Below, in pieces: positions 1-8,136 of a stretch of DNA of 24,705 nt (its first letter is position 1; every line of letters starts with the position of its first letter). This stretch comes from a virus. The stretch spans positions 1 to 24,705 of the IMG/VR virus record IMGVR_UViG_3300025132_000280; one strand, 5' to 3'. The notes beneath the pieces are model-generated. The model was not told the origin of the DNA. It was given only the letters and a program-made list of their open reading frames with translations, and did no database searches. A program made the translations under genes and the position numbers.

Positions 1-6
1 AACAAA

Positions 7-13
7 CTATTTA
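7..13 (+). promoter_or_regulatory. Putative late promoter L1
   Basis: The element AACTATTTA (core CTATTTA) lies 22 bases before the start codon of the first gene. The same core, in the same position relative to a start codon, recurs before the neck, sheath, tube and tape-measure genes. The short spacing would leave only a leader with the ribosome binding site (AAAGGA here), as with T4 late promoters. The sequence differs from the T4 late consensus TATAAATA. Promoter function is inferred from recurrence and position. Confidence 0.5.
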
Positions 14-34
14 ATAACAAAAGGATTTAAAACC

Positions 35-439
35 ATGGGAACAGCAAGAACACCATTCAACGCCGCTCGGTGGCTTACAAAAAATTACAGTTCTAGTCAA
101 ACTGTTGGCGTGAACCACAGCGGCTATTGTCTTTTTATCACCGCAGATACAGCCGCAGTAACTTTAGATGTTAACTACTTCATGAAAGGTTGCTATATGA
201 AAATCATCTTAACAGATCAATCTTCGCATGACCTAACGGTTTCATTAGGTGCAATGGAAGGCGTAGCGATCTATGACAATAGTGGAGTCGACATCTTGCC
301 TCTTGGTGATAATGGAGAAACAAAACTGATCCTTCCATCCGGAGCAACCGCTGGATCTTATATCGATCTCATTTGTGATGGTGAAAAATGGTATGTACAA
401 GCAATGACCCACGGTGTAGCGTGGACACAAGCAGTTTAA
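35..439 (+). CDS. Small beta-rich probable virion protein
   Basis: A 134-residue protein of unknown function. It starts behind an AAAGGA ribosome binding site and the putative late promoter L1, and is followed 15 bases later by another small gene. The sequence alternates short hydrophobic and polar stretches, contains many Thr, Ser and Gly residues, and ends with the segment DGEKWYVQA. That pattern is common in the beta-sandwich or jelly-roll domains of phage head-decoration and fibre proteins. I see no signal peptide, membrane segment or catalytic motif. Its place upstream of the neck genes in the late module supports a structural role. A head decoration or fibre-associated protein is my best guess, from composition and context only. 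Confidence 0.6.
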   Translation: MGTARTPFNAARWLTKNYSSSQTVGVNHSGYCLFITADTAAVTLDVNYFMKGCYMKIILTDQSSHDLTVSLGAMEGVAIYDNSGVDILPLGDNGETKLILPSGATAGSYIDLICDGEKWYVQAMTHGVAWTQAV

Positions 440-454
440 AATTAGGAGAATAAC

Positions 455-733
455 ATGGCTAGTAATAGAAAAAAAATGATGAGAAGAATCATCCGAGAGC
501 GAGCACTTGCAGCAAAGCAAGCACTTAGCGAAACTGTCGAAGAAGCAGTAGAGAAAGCTGCTGATATCGCAGAAGAAGTAAAAGAAGTTGTTGAAGAAAT
601 TGCCGAAGAGGTAAAAGCAACAGCTGAAGATATTGTTGAAGAGACTAAAGAAGCTGTCGAAGAAGTAAAAGAGAAGAAGACAGCAAGAAAAACAACACGA
701 AAAAAGACCTCACGTAAAACCACAAAGAAATAA
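455..733 (+). CDS. Charged helical protein with Lys/Thr/Arg tail
   Basis: A 92-residue protein, start set by TTAGGAG eight bases upstream of ATG. It has three parts. Residues 1-22 are basic (RKKMMRR, RERA). Residues about 23-74 form a nearly uninterrupted Glu/Ala/Val/Lys helix with a repeated pattern of EE-V or A-EE and V/I positions, suggesting a long amphipathic helix or coiled coil. Residues 75-92 are a Lys/Thr/Arg tail resembling histone-H1-like tails. It has no Cys, Trp or Pro. It ends just before an intrinsic terminator and is probably co-transcribed with the gene before it. A nucleic-acid-binding or internal-head role is possible, but a scaffold-like coiled-coil role fits as well. Low complexity makes homology inference unreliable. 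Confidence 0.65.
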   Translation: MASNRKKMMRRIIRERALAAKQALSETVEEAVEKAADIAEEVKEVVEEIAEEVKATAEDIVEETKEAVEEVKEKKTARKTTRKKTSRKTTKK

Positions 734-762
734 TTTAAGTTAGTTTCATTTTAACCTCCTCT

Positions 763-799
763 CCCTCGGGCACATTACGCTCGGGGGTTTCTTTTTTCT
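763..799 (+). terminator. Intrinsic terminator after the small late genes
   Basis: A nine-pair stem CCCTCGGGC (763-771) with GCTCGGGGG (779-787), including two G-T pairs, closes a seven-base loop and is followed by TTTCTTTTTTCTT. It separates the first two small genes from the neck operon, and putative late promoter L2 begins five bases after the T-rich tract. Confidence 0.85.
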
Positions 800-803
800 T
801 GAA

Positions 804-810
804 CTATTTA
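804..810 (+). promoter_or_regulatory. Putative late promoter L2
   Basis: GAACTATTTA sits immediately behind the intrinsic terminator and 20 bases before the gp13-like start codon, with an ACGGAGGG ribosome binding site between. A promoter is expected here because upstream transcription should stop at the terminator. The core is identical to the elements at 7, 3385, 6126 and 8328. Confidence 0.6.
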
Positions 811-829
811 TTACGACGGAGGGTTCCAT

Positions 830-2071
830 ATGTCATTTCCAGATTTAACGCCTACTTCAACGGTGTCCGCAATTACTTTACCCGAGACTTCGAGCGATGT
901 CGATGTCGATATAACGAGCTCGTTAGCTGTTGGGTTTTACACAGATGCAGCCTTTATTCTTGGGGCCAAAGCGCAAGTCGCATACACATACAAACGATTG
1001 GGCGGGGATGTACTAGACATTGAAATCACAGCCAAGAACGTTTATAATCACTACGAGGAAGCGTGTTTAGAGTACTCCTATATCGTGAACCTTCATCAAG
1101 CTAGAAACGCCTTAGGGAGCGCCCTAGGAGGCCCTACGGGGTCATTTGACCATAAAGGTACAGTGACTGGTACAGATGACGTCGCATTGAAATATCCTAA
1201 GTTTCAGTTTGACTATGCATTCAGAAATGCAGACAAGTTTTCATCCGAAGCATTAGTCGGAGGGACAGAACCTTTGTACTCTGCATCCTTTGATGTCGTA
1301 GCTGGGCAACAAGACTATGATTTACAAAAGATTGTCTCAGATGCACAGACGGGGTCTCCATGGGATGGTATGGGCAATAAGAGGATTAAGATCAGACAGG
1401 TGTATTACATTTCACCTCGACAAATGTGGAGATTCTACGGCTATTACGGCGGACTTAATGTAGTAGGAGACTTCCACAATTACGGTCAGTATGCAGATGA
1501 CTCAACTTTTAACGTTATTCCTCCATGGCAAAACAAAGCGCAAGCAGTTGCATACGAAGATCACCTTTATACGAGAACATCACACTATTCATATGAAATA
1601 AACGATAACAAGTTGAGAATCTATCCAAACCCAGACACTATCTCTTTCGACAGCATGTGGTTCCGCTTCACAGTAGAAATGGGTAACACAGCATTCTCAG
1701 GATCTTATGACGATGGTGTCGATGGCGTAAACAATATGAACACAATGCCAATGGAAAACATTCCATTTGATAAGATTAACTCAATTGGTCAACAATGGAT
1801 TCGTCGCTTTGCCCTAGCTCTATCGAAAGAGACCCTTGGACAAGTTCGAGGCAAATTTGGAGGATCAATACCGATTCCCGGAGACAATGTATCTCTGAAT
1901 GCGTCAGACCTTCTTAGTCAATCCGCAGCGGAACAGACTGCACTAAGAGAAGAGCTTAACAAGCAACTCGATGAGATGCTATATGCTAAGCTTGCCGAGA
2001 CAGACAAGGGAATGGTTGATAATATGGACGCAATTGTTCAGAAAGTTCCTTTAAAAATCTTTGTGGGGTAA
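830..2071 (+). CDS. 13: Neck protein, gp13-like
   Basis: A 413-residue protein, start fixed by ACGGAGGG upstream of ATG. The C-terminal part (about residues 316-380) has the pattern seen in T4-type gp13 neck proteins as I recall them: WIRRFALALSKETLGQVRGK, then IPIPGDNVSLNA and a long charged helix. The N-terminal part contains a helical segment (VYNHYEEACLEYSYIV). It is directly followed by gp14-like and gp15-like genes, the T4 order. Known role: gp13 and gp14 complete the neck on the filled head so the tail can attach. At 413 residues it is longer than T4 gp13 (about 309), mainly in the middle. The call rests on the remembered C-terminal motif and synteny. Confidence 0.8.
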   Translation: MSFPDLTPTSTVSAITLPETSSDVDVDITSSLAVGFYTDAAFILGAKAQVAYTYKRLGGDVLDIEITAKNVYNHYEEACLEYSYIVNLHQARNALGSALGGPTGSFDHKGTVTGTDDVALKYPKFQFDYAFRNADKFSSEALVGGTEPLYSASFDVVAGQQDYDLQKIVSDAQTGSPWDGMGNKRIKIRQVYYISPRQMWRFYGYYGGLNVVGDFHNYGQYADDSTFNVIPPWQNKAQAVAYEDHLYTRTSHYSYEINDNKLRIYPNPDTISFDSMWFRFTVEMGNTAFSGSYDDGVDGVNNMNTMPMENIPFDKINSIGQQWIRRFALALSKETLGQVRGKFGGSIPIPGDNVSLNASDLLSQSAAEQTALREELNKQLDEMLYAKLAETDKGMVDNMDAIVQKVPLKIFVG

Positions 2072-2075
2072 ATAA

Positions 2076-2561
2076 ATGTCTAAATGGGAAAGACCATCAT
2101 CGCCACCTGCCCCTCTGTTCCTCGGAGAGAAAGAAAAGAATCTTGTCAAGCAGGTAAATGACGAAATTATCGAGAGAGTTGTCGGTCAACAAGTACTTTA
2201 CTTTCCGATCGATGTGGATTCGACAGATTTTCACCCTATTTATGGAGAAGCAATCGAAAAAAACTTCTTGCATCCTATTAGAGTCTTCGCTTTAGTTGAG
2301 TATCAAGGGGTCGAGACCTCCGACATGGAGAATATTGCTCTCGACAAAGCAACAAAGATCAAGGTCAACTTCCACAAGAGAAGATTAACAGAAGATCAGA
2401 ACTTGTTTGTTAGAGAGGGAGATTTTGTAAGGTTTGGAGAGATCTTTTATGAGATTGTGAAACTCATCGAACCAAAAATCCTATTCGGACAACCTGAATC
2501 TCGATTTGAAATTGGCGCTGAGTGTATAAGAGCAAGAGATGGACTATTCAATGCCGGCTAA
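2076..2561 (+). CDS. 14: Neck protein, gp14-like
   Basis: A 161-residue protein starting four bases after the gp13-like stop. The ribosome binding site is weak (GGGG further upstream), so translation may be coupled. The segment from about residue 36 (VVGQQVLYFPID) through HPIYGEA and the aromatic-rich middle resembles T4-type gp14 neck/head-completion proteins. The second half is beta-rich with IRVFALVEYQ and FVRFGEIFYEIVKL. No membrane segment is present. Known role of the family: with gp13, it forms the collar that joins head and tail. Its 3' end overlaps the start of the gp15-like gene by 23 bases. Identification is from sequence pattern plus synteny. Confidence 0.78.
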   Translation: MSKWERPSSPPAPLFLGEKEKNLVKQVNDEIIERVVGQQVLYFPIDVDSTDFHPIYGEAIEKNFLHPIRVFALVEYQGVETSDMENIALDKATKIKVNFHKRRLTEDQNLFVREGDFVRFGEIFYEIVKLIEPKILFGQPESRFEIGAECIRARDGLFNAG

Positions 2562-3366
2562 CAATGAAATTTCACACCCCTCCACACTAGAAAATATAGA
2601 TACTGCTATCTATCGATTTATAAACGATACATTAGACCCTCACACCATTACAAATGCAGGTAAAGAGAAGGTCAATGTTCTATGGATGGGAACTGAGAGA
2701 ACATTTCAGATCAAAAACAACAAAGAGTTGAGAGATAAAGTTGGCAAGCTTCGTTTACCTTTAATAACAGTCACTAGATCAAGTGTTTCTAGAGATGACT
2801 CGTTTAAGGGATCAATGCAAGCAGCATACCTCGGAGATGATGAAAGAATCACTATTCGTCGAGTCATTAAACAAGATAAAACCCAAAACTTTCAGAACGC
2901 TTCTAGGAAACGCTCGGAAAAGGGTGATGATACAGGGCCTGTTTCAACGAAAAAGATTGTCTACGAGACAATTTCGATCCCAAAGCCAACCTATTTGACC
3001 TGTATGTTCGAGGTCAATATTAGAACAGAATATCAACAACAAATGAACCATCTTCTTCCATTGTTCATGAATAGCAAGAAAAACTACTTCATCGTAGAGA
3101 ACAATGGCTATCAGTACGAAGCGTTTATTCAAGACGATTATGGCTTGAATAGCAATCAAGCGAACCTCGGCTCAGATGAGCGAATGTTTAGCGCAAAAGT
3201 GCAAATTAAAGTCCTCGGATACATCAACGGCGGAGCGCTAGAAAGTAGTGAGCCAGTTGTGAAAAGAGAGGAGTCAATCGTCGAAGTTAAGATCTCAAGA
3301 GAACGCGTCATCATCGGAGATGATAAGCCTTGGGACAAGAACGGTGAGAAATACCGAGATTTATGA
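2539..3366 (+). CDS. 15: Tail completion/sheath stabilizer, gp15-like
   Basis: A 275-residue protein, almost the size of T4 gp15 (272). The family signature is clear in the middle: ETISIPKPTYLTCMFEVNIRTEYQQQMNHLLPLF (split here: ETISIPKPTY, then LTCMFEVNIRTEYQQQMN, then HLLPLF), followed by FIVENNGYQYEAFIQDDY. Known role: gp15 caps the finished tail, stabilizes the contracted and extended sheath, and binds the neck. I use ATG 2539, which has AAGAG about six bases upstream. ATG 2551 is possible but lacks a ribosome binding site. The gene overlaps gp14 by 23 bases, suggesting translational coupling. It ends about 60 bases before the sheath gene. Confidence 0.87.
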   Translation: MDYSMPANNEISHPSTLENIDTAIYRFINDTLDPHTITNAGKEKVNVLWMGTERTFQIKNNKELRDKVGKLRLPLITVTRSSVSRDDSFKGSMQAAYLGDDERITIRRVIKQDKTQNFQNASRKRSEKGDDTGPVSTKKIVYETISIPKPTYLTCMFEVNIRTEYQQQMNHLLPLFMNSKKNYFIVENNGYQYEAFIQDDYGLNSNQANLGSDERMFSAKVQIKVLGYINGGALESSEPVVKREESIVEVKISRERVIIGDDKPWDKNGEKYRDL

Positions 3367-3384
3367 CTTTGGCGTTTCAAACAA

Positions 3385-3391
3385 CTATTTA
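3385..3391 (+). promoter_or_regulatory. Putative late promoter L3 (sheath)
   Basis: CAACTATTTAATAA matches L1 over eleven consecutive bases (AACTATTTAATAA shared core region) and lies in the 59-base gap between the gp15-like and sheath genes. It is 35 bases before the ATG, the longest spacing in the set; an AAAGGAG ribosome binding site lies between. Confidence 0.58.
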
Positions 3392-3425
3392 ATAAGAAAT
3401 GAATATCTAAAAAGGAGAATCTTTA

Positions 3426-6119
3426 ATGCCTACCAAGTTTGACTTTTTGTCTCCAGGAATTGAACTGCGAGAAATCGACCAATCGACTGTCGCACCTGTC
3501 CCTGAGAATGACGGAATCCTTCTAATCGGACGAGCCAAGAAAGGCCCCGCGATGAAGCCAATCAAAATTACTTCAACCCAGAACTTTCACGACATCTTTG
3601 GAACTCCAATGGATGGCGTTAAACGAAACGATCCTTGGCGCGAAGGAAACACTGGAGCAGGTGGATGGGGTGCTTATGCCGCTGAAGCTTATCTTGCTGC
3701 TGGTGTTGGTCCCGTTAAGTACATCCGACTTGCTGGTGAAGAAGAGAGTATAAACACTGCTGGTTGGAGTATTACTCAAGCAGACTTCCGAAGTGGTGTT
3801 CTAGCGGCTGCAAGCGACGTTAATGGAGCTCTTGGTATTTTCGTAGGAGAAAACGACGCTGCCGGGGGCGCACACAACGCAGTTTTGGCCGGTATTCTTT
3901 ATGTTGATGGTGCACAATTTGGACTCTACGGTACCGGCCGAGATGGCACAGTCATCCCATCAAGTGCTCCCAGAAGTGCATTCGCTATAGCGGGTGTGTC
4001 CGGTGGATTTACCGGAATATTGGACGCTGGTGGTACTGATATAGAAGACTTCACATTCAACTTTACTGTTGGAGATCAAAACTTTATCAGAAACGTTTTC
4101 AATACAGATCCTACACTTTTCTCAACTGGTGCTGGGCCAAAAAACCTTAAATACTTCTTGGGAGAAACTTTTGAATACAACGTATCTCGACTTGACGCAA
4201 CCAATGGTCTCTATGCCTTTGTAGCACCTATTGAAGAAGCAACTCCTAAGTTTACAGATCACAAATTGAAGATCTCTCCAGCCAAAACTGGTTGGTTTAT
4301 TGGTGCGAGTGACAAGCCATTGTTTAGATTGGCTGCTTTGGACGAAGGAAGTGACTTCCACAAGAACTACGTTGCTAGAATCAAAGACCTCCGTGAGGCA
4401 TCTACTAGTAACCTTGATGCGACTTTCTCGATCGAGATTGCCGAAATTGGAGCACGACCTAACGAATACGTCGAGAAGTTCTCAAACTTGACTTTGAATA
4501 GCGATTCTCCAAACTACATCTCAAAGAAGATTGGAGATGTTTCAACATCATGGAACTCGACAAAAGGAAAGAATGTTACAACTGGTATTTACCAAAATGT
4601 ATCCGACTTGGTGCGCATCGAAGTCGCATCGGGAATCAACAGATCAGACTTGCCTGTTGGCTTCACTGGCCCTGCTCAGATTGCTGATATGTTGATCCTC
4701 CAGGCGGATAACACTAGAACCCTAACTGACGCCGCGTACTTTTGTGGTATGGATGTATTGCCCAACAGTAGCACTAATGCCTTAAGTCTTGAAGACTTAA
4801 AGAGTGGAGACGAAGTGACCGTTACTTACCCAACTCATGGGCTAACAGTAGAAAACTCCTATATCCGTGGCGGCAACTATCCAGCAACAGCTTTGTTTGG
4901 ATTGTCCTATGACGCTCAACAAGGTCGCGAAGATTATGCCGACATCGGATTTAGAAAAGCAGATTACGATCCTCACTTGGATGCAGGTGCTGCTGTAGCA
5001 GGTGCTGCTTACAAATTTACATTGGAGAGCGTAAGAGCAGCTGCAGGATTGTACTACTATGACTCAACATATACCGCCGGTGTTATCTCAACATTGATTG
5101 CTGCTGGTGTTAAACAGTTTGTTGCTCCATTTTTTGGTGGAACTGACGGTGTGGACATCTTGTTGGACAACCCATTCAACGAGACAGAACTTACCTCTTC
5201 TGGATATGCTCAGTATTCAATGGAATCAGCCTTATCTATGGTTGCAGACCGTGACATTATCCGATACGACTTGATCGCTATCCCAGGTGTTACAACTTCA
5301 GCAATCATCCAAGACTTGATTCTTCAAACAGAAAATCGCGGAGACGCTTTGGCTATCATCGACCTCAATGGTATCGATCAAAGTGCTGCCGACACAGGTG
5401 CTGGTGCAGCTGCTGGATCTATCAGTAGTGTAGTTACAGCTGCCGACGGTGGAGTATTCGCATCATCGTATGCTGCTACCTACTATCCAAACATCCGCCT
5501 CAAGGATGTATCAAACGGAAATGGAAGTATCTTGATGGCTCCTCCATCAATCGCTGGTATTGGAGCAATCGCTAGTTCAGAAGGAAAAAGCCAACCATGG
5601 TTCGCTCCTGCTGGTTTCAATCGTGGAGGACTTTCTCCTCTTGGTGGACCTGGTGGTCCGGGTACAGTTGGAACACTCGAGCATTTGAATAAGGCAGATA
5701 GAGATACTCTTTACAATGTCAACATCAACCCAATCGCTCGTTTTCCTGCGACCGGAGACACAGTTATCTTTGGACAAAAAACTCTACAAAACTCTGCTTC
5801 TGCTTTGGATCGCATCAACGTTCGTCGTATGATGATCTACTTGAAGAAAAAAGTTGGAGATATCGCAGACACAATCTTGTTCGAACAAAGTGTTAGCTCG
5901 ACATTTGATAAATTCAAAGGAAGAGTTGAGCCAATCTTGGTTGGACTTAAGAATGAGTTTGGTGTTTCAGAGTACAAGATTATTCTTGATGAAACAACAA
6001 CCACACCTGATCTTCAAGATCGAAACATCATGTACGCAAAAGTATTTGTTAAGCCTGCTAAGGCTATCGAGTTCATCGCAATTGACTTTGTTATCACACA
6101 AAGCGGCGTCGAATTTTAA
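3426..6119 (+). CDS. 18: Tail sheath protein, gp18-like, enlarged
   Basis: An 897-residue contractile sheath subunit. The N-terminus (PGIELREIDQSTVAPVP, then GILLIGRAKKGPA) is typical of gp18. The C-terminal part (about residues 755-897) carries the conserved sheath fold: NINPIARFP, then TVIFGQKTLQ, then LDRINVRRMMIYLKK, and a final AIEFIAIDFVITQSG. A Gly/Pro-rich loop lies near residues 733-748. Known role: sheath subunits polymerize around the tube from the baseplate and contract on infection. It is about 240 residues longer than T4 gp18 (659), the extra being central and presumably surface-exposed. It has its own putative late promoter and a strong AAAGGAG site, consistent with a high-copy protein. 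Confidence 0.96.
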   Translation: MPTKFDFLSPGIELREIDQSTVAPVPENDGILLIGRAKKGPAMKPIKITSTQNFHDIFGTPMDGVKRNDPWREGNTGAGGWGAYAAEAYLAAGVGPVKYIRLAGEEESINTAGWSITQADFRSGVLAAASDVNGALGIFVGENDAAGGAHNAVLAGILYVDGAQFGLYGTGRDGTVIPSSAPRSAFAIAGVSGGFTGILDAGGTDIEDFTFNFTVGDQNFIRNVFNTDPTLFSTGAGPKNLKYFLGETFEYNVSRLDATNGLYAFVAPIEEATPKFTDHKLKISPAKTGWFIGASDKPLFRLAALDEGSDFHKNYVARIKDLREASTSNLDATFSIEIAEIGARPNEYVEKFSNLTLNSDSPNYISKKIGDVSTSWNSTKGKNVTTGIYQNVSDLVRIEVASGINRSDLPVGFTGPAQIADMLILQADNTRTLTDAAYFCGMDVLPNSSTNALSLEDLKSGDEVTVTYPTHGLTVENSYIRGGNYPATALFGLSYDAQQGREDYADIGFRKADYDPHLDAGAAVAGAAYKFTLESVRAAAGLYYYDSTYTAGVISTLIAAGVKQFVAPFFGGTDGVDILLDNPFNETELTSSGYAQYSMESALSMVADRDIIRYDLIAIPGVTTSAIIQDLILQTENRGDALAIIDLNGIDQSAADTGAGAAAGSISSVVTAADGGVFASSYAATYYPNIRLKDVSNGNGSILMAPPSIAGIGAIASSEGKSQPWFAPAGFNRGGLSPLGGPGGPGTVGTLEHLNKADRDTLYNVNINPIARFPATGDTVIFGQKTLQNSASALDRINVRRMMIYLKKKVGDIADTILFEQSVSSTFDKFKGRVEPILVGLKNEFGVSEYKIILDETTTTPDLQDRNIMYAKVFVKPAKAIEFIAIDFVITQSGVEF

Positions 6120-6125
6120 TAAGCA

Positions 6126-6132
6126 CTATTTA
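6126..6132 (+). promoter_or_regulatory. Putative late promoter L4 (tail tube)
   Basis: GCACTATTTA lies between the sheath and tube genes, 24 bases before the tube ATG, with a CAGGAG ribosome binding site in between. It deviates from the other copies only upstream of the CTATTTA core. Confidence 0.52.
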
Positions 6133-6155
6133 CAGTAAACAGGAGATTTTACATC

Positions 6156-6764
6156 ATGGCTTTTTGGACAGAAAACACAACAGAACCTAAGAGAAACTTT
6201 CGTTGGCGCGTAAGAATGGCGAACTTAACAGGTGGAGCGCTCGGACAACTTCCCGGTGCAGACAGCGACGTGGTATGGTGGGCTAAGACAGTTGATACAC
6301 CTAGCTACAGCGTTACAGACGTTACTCACTCATTTTTCGATAACGAATATAAGTTTCCCGGACGAGTTCAATGGCAAGATGTTAACATGACCTTAGTTGA
6401 TCCTATTTCTCCAAATGCGGTTTACATTACAAATCAAATCATCCTATCTTCTGGTTATTCTATCAAAGGAAATGACGCTATCAATATGACCAACAACCGC
6501 AAACCAACCTCTATTACAAAGAGTGCAGCGAACCTTGCTGTAGGTAACGTCTTTTTGGACATCTTCAGTGGAACAGGTGATATTGTAGAATCTTGGGAAA
6601 TGAAGAATCCGTTTATAACCAGTGTGAAGTTCTCTACTCTTGACTACACCAATGACGATATGAGAACAATTGACTTGACTTGGAAGTATGACTTTGCTAC
6701 ATGTCTTAGTAACGATAGCTCTGGGTCTCCTTATGCTGGTGGTTCACAATTCGATTTGACCTAA
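6156..6764 (+). CDS. 19: Tail tube protein, gp19-like (copy 1)
   Basis: A 202-residue tail tube subunit. The start is set by AGGAG and ATG. It has the gp19 pattern: an N-terminal FRWRVRM strand, WWAKTVDTPSYSV, then the FFDNEYKFPGRVQW segment where tubes carry their conserved loop, and later a C-terminal VESWEMKNPFITSVKFSTLDYTNDD (split: VESWEMKNPFIT, SVKFSTLDYTNDD) followed by IDLTWKYDFA. Known role: hexameric rings stack on the baseplate to form the inner tube for DNA passage. It is longer than T4 gp19 (163). A second, shorter paralogue follows 14 bases downstream. This longer copy, next to the sheath gene and behind its own promoter element, is the likelier main tube protein. Confidence 0.92.
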   Translation: MAFWTENTTEPKRNFRWRVRMANLTGGALGQLPGADSDVVWWAKTVDTPSYSVTDVTHSFFDNEYKFPGRVQWQDVNMTLVDPISPNAVYITNQIILSSGYSIKGNDAINMTNNRKPTSITKSAANLAVGNVFLDIFSGTGDIVESWEMKNPFITSVKFSTLDYTNDDMRTIDLTWKYDFATCLSNDSSGSPYAGGSQFDLT

Positions 6765-6778
6765 TAGCGAGGTTCTAA

Positions 6779-7288
6779 ATGTTTTGGAACGAGGCAGGTA
6801 TAGATCCGAGAAGATCCTATAGATTTCGTCTAGGTTCCACCGATGGATTGATCCTTAGTAGTACAGGTCAATCCCCTATATGGTGGAATGCGAAGAAAGT
6901 TGATAAACCATCATTCTCGGTTTCCAGCAATAAGTATCGACTGATTAATCATGAGATCAATATGCCCGGCATCATTTCATGGAACCCAATCACAATTGAA
7001 GTTGCAGATATCGGAGACACAGTAAAGACCTTGCTTGATCAATTAAAAGATTTTGGCTACTCACCAAAAAACTTGGCTGATGACAAAGGGTTATCAAAAT
7101 CCAATGGATCGAGTCACATAGGTGATATCCGCATCCAACAATTTGATGGTGCAGGCAAAATCATTGAGACTTGGAAACTTGAAGGCGCTTACATCACAGA
7201 ATTAAGATTCGGCAACCTTGACTATACATCTGATGAAATCATCAACCTTAATATGACGATTACTTACGACTATGCTTACTTAGACTAA
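6779..7288 (+). CDS. Tail tube paralogue, gp19-like (copy 2)
   Basis: A 169-residue paralogue of the preceding tube protein, with a GAGG ribosome binding site close to ATG. Corresponding blocks are RRSYRFRL, IWWNAKKVDKPSFSV, INHEINMPGIISWNPI and, near the end, IIETWKLEGAYITELRFGNLDYTSDE (split: IIETWKLEGAYIT, ELRFGNLDYTSDE), then NLNMTITYDYAYLD. Shared order and spacing show a common origin, but the two have diverged widely. It may be a second tube component at one end of the tail (initiator or terminator ring), or a co-assembling tube subunit. The sequence does not decide between these. It lies between copy 1 and the gp26-like gene. Confidence 0.85.
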   Translation: MFWNEAGIDPRRSYRFRLGSTDGLILSSTGQSPIWWNAKKVDKPSFSVSSNKYRLINHEINMPGIISWNPITIEVADIGDTVKTLLDQLKDFGYSPKNLADDKGLSKSNGSSHIGDIRIQQFDGAGKIIETWKLEGAYITELRFGNLDYTSDEIINLNMTITYDYAYLD

Positions 7289-7298
7289 TGGAGGTTAA

Positions 7299-8132
7299 AT
7301 GAGCAGAAATTCAGACCGGCTAGGAACAAACAACCAGCCAGAAACAGGTGAGGCACCACCACAAATGTTCAACCCACTTAGCTTCACAGCCCCAACAGAG
7401 TTTGTGGACCTACCATCAAAGGGAGTTGGGTACCCCAAAGACCACCCGCTTCATAACAAAGAGTCAATCGAAATCCGATACATGACCGCGAAGGATGAAG
7501 ACACACTTTCAAACCAATCTTTGATCAGAAAGGGAGTTGCCCTTGAGAGGTTGCTTGAAAACATCATCATAGAGGACGATATTGAGGCTCTGACGCTTCT
7601 TATTGCTGATCGCAATGCGATACTTATCCAAGCTCGTGGAACGGCTTACGGGTTCGATTACGAGGCTCGTGTTAACTGTCCCAAATGCGATACATCAAAC
7701 TCAATGATGTTCGATCTTCGAAGTCCAAAGGTAACTGGTGGGATTCAACCCGATCAAGATATCGTAAGACTTTCTGATAGCGGTGTGTTCACAACGCAAC
7801 TTCCATTCTCAAAGTTCAACATCGACTTCAGACTTGCGAATGGTATTGAGGAAAGCAAGATTGCTCAAGTGTTGATCAACGACAAGAAAGAATTCTCTGT
7901 ATCCGATCAATATAAAGAAATGATTTTGTCAATCGAAGGACATTCAGACAAAGAAATCATCAGTCAGTTTGTTGACAACATGCCCATGGCTGACTCTGTT
8001 CATTTGAAGATGTGCCTTAAGCATGCGACACCATCCGTTGATATATCGGAGACTCTCGTATGCAAAAATTGTTCTCACGAACAGGAGGTTCAGGTTCCAT
8101 TCGGAACCGACTTTTTTTGGCCTAACACCTAA
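7299..8132 (+). CDS. 26: gp26-like baseplate/tail-assembly protein, zinc motif
   Basis: A 277-residue protein behind a strong GGAGG site. Residues 29-80 (FTAPTEFVDLPSKGVGYP, then IEIRYMTAKDEDTL, then IRKGVALERLL) match the beginning of the T4 gp26 baseplate family, as does its position between tube and tape measure. Two CxxC pairs, C127/C130 (CPKC) and C255/C258 (CKNC), look like the halves of a zinc ribbon. The family is required for hub assembly, and a tape-measure-chaperone role has been suggested. The gene ends in a run of seven T followed by TGG CCT AAC ACC TAA. The frame of the next gene is open through that run (see the frameshift finding). Confidence 0.8.
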   Translation: MSRNSDRLGTNNQPETGEAPPQMFNPLSFTAPTEFVDLPSKGVGYPKDHPLHNKESIEIRYMTAKDEDTLSNQSLIRKGVALERLLENIIIEDDIEALTLLIADRNAILIQARGTAYGFDYEARVNCPKCDTSNSMMFDLRSPKVTGGIQPDQDIVRLSDSGVFTTQLPFSKFNIDFRLANGIEESKIAQVLINDKKEFSVSDQYKEMILSIEGHSDKEIISQFVDNMPMADSVHLKMCLKHATPSVDISETLVCKNCSHEQEVQVPFGTDFFWPNT

Positions 8133-8136
8133 GGCA

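Noticed and set aside
442-723. 93-residue antisense ORF rich in Ser, Thr and Val
   Set aside because: Complement of the Glu/Lys/Ala repeat of the charged helix protein; a composition artefact. The similar antisense ORF at 23181-23450 mirrors the acidic lipoprotein gene.
8023-8136. Upstream extension of the gp51-like ORF from ATG 8023
   Set aside because: It overlaps the end of the gp26-like gene, encodes an Arg-rich stretch unlike a protein domain, and lacks a ribosome binding site. It matters only as the open frame for the frameshift proposal.
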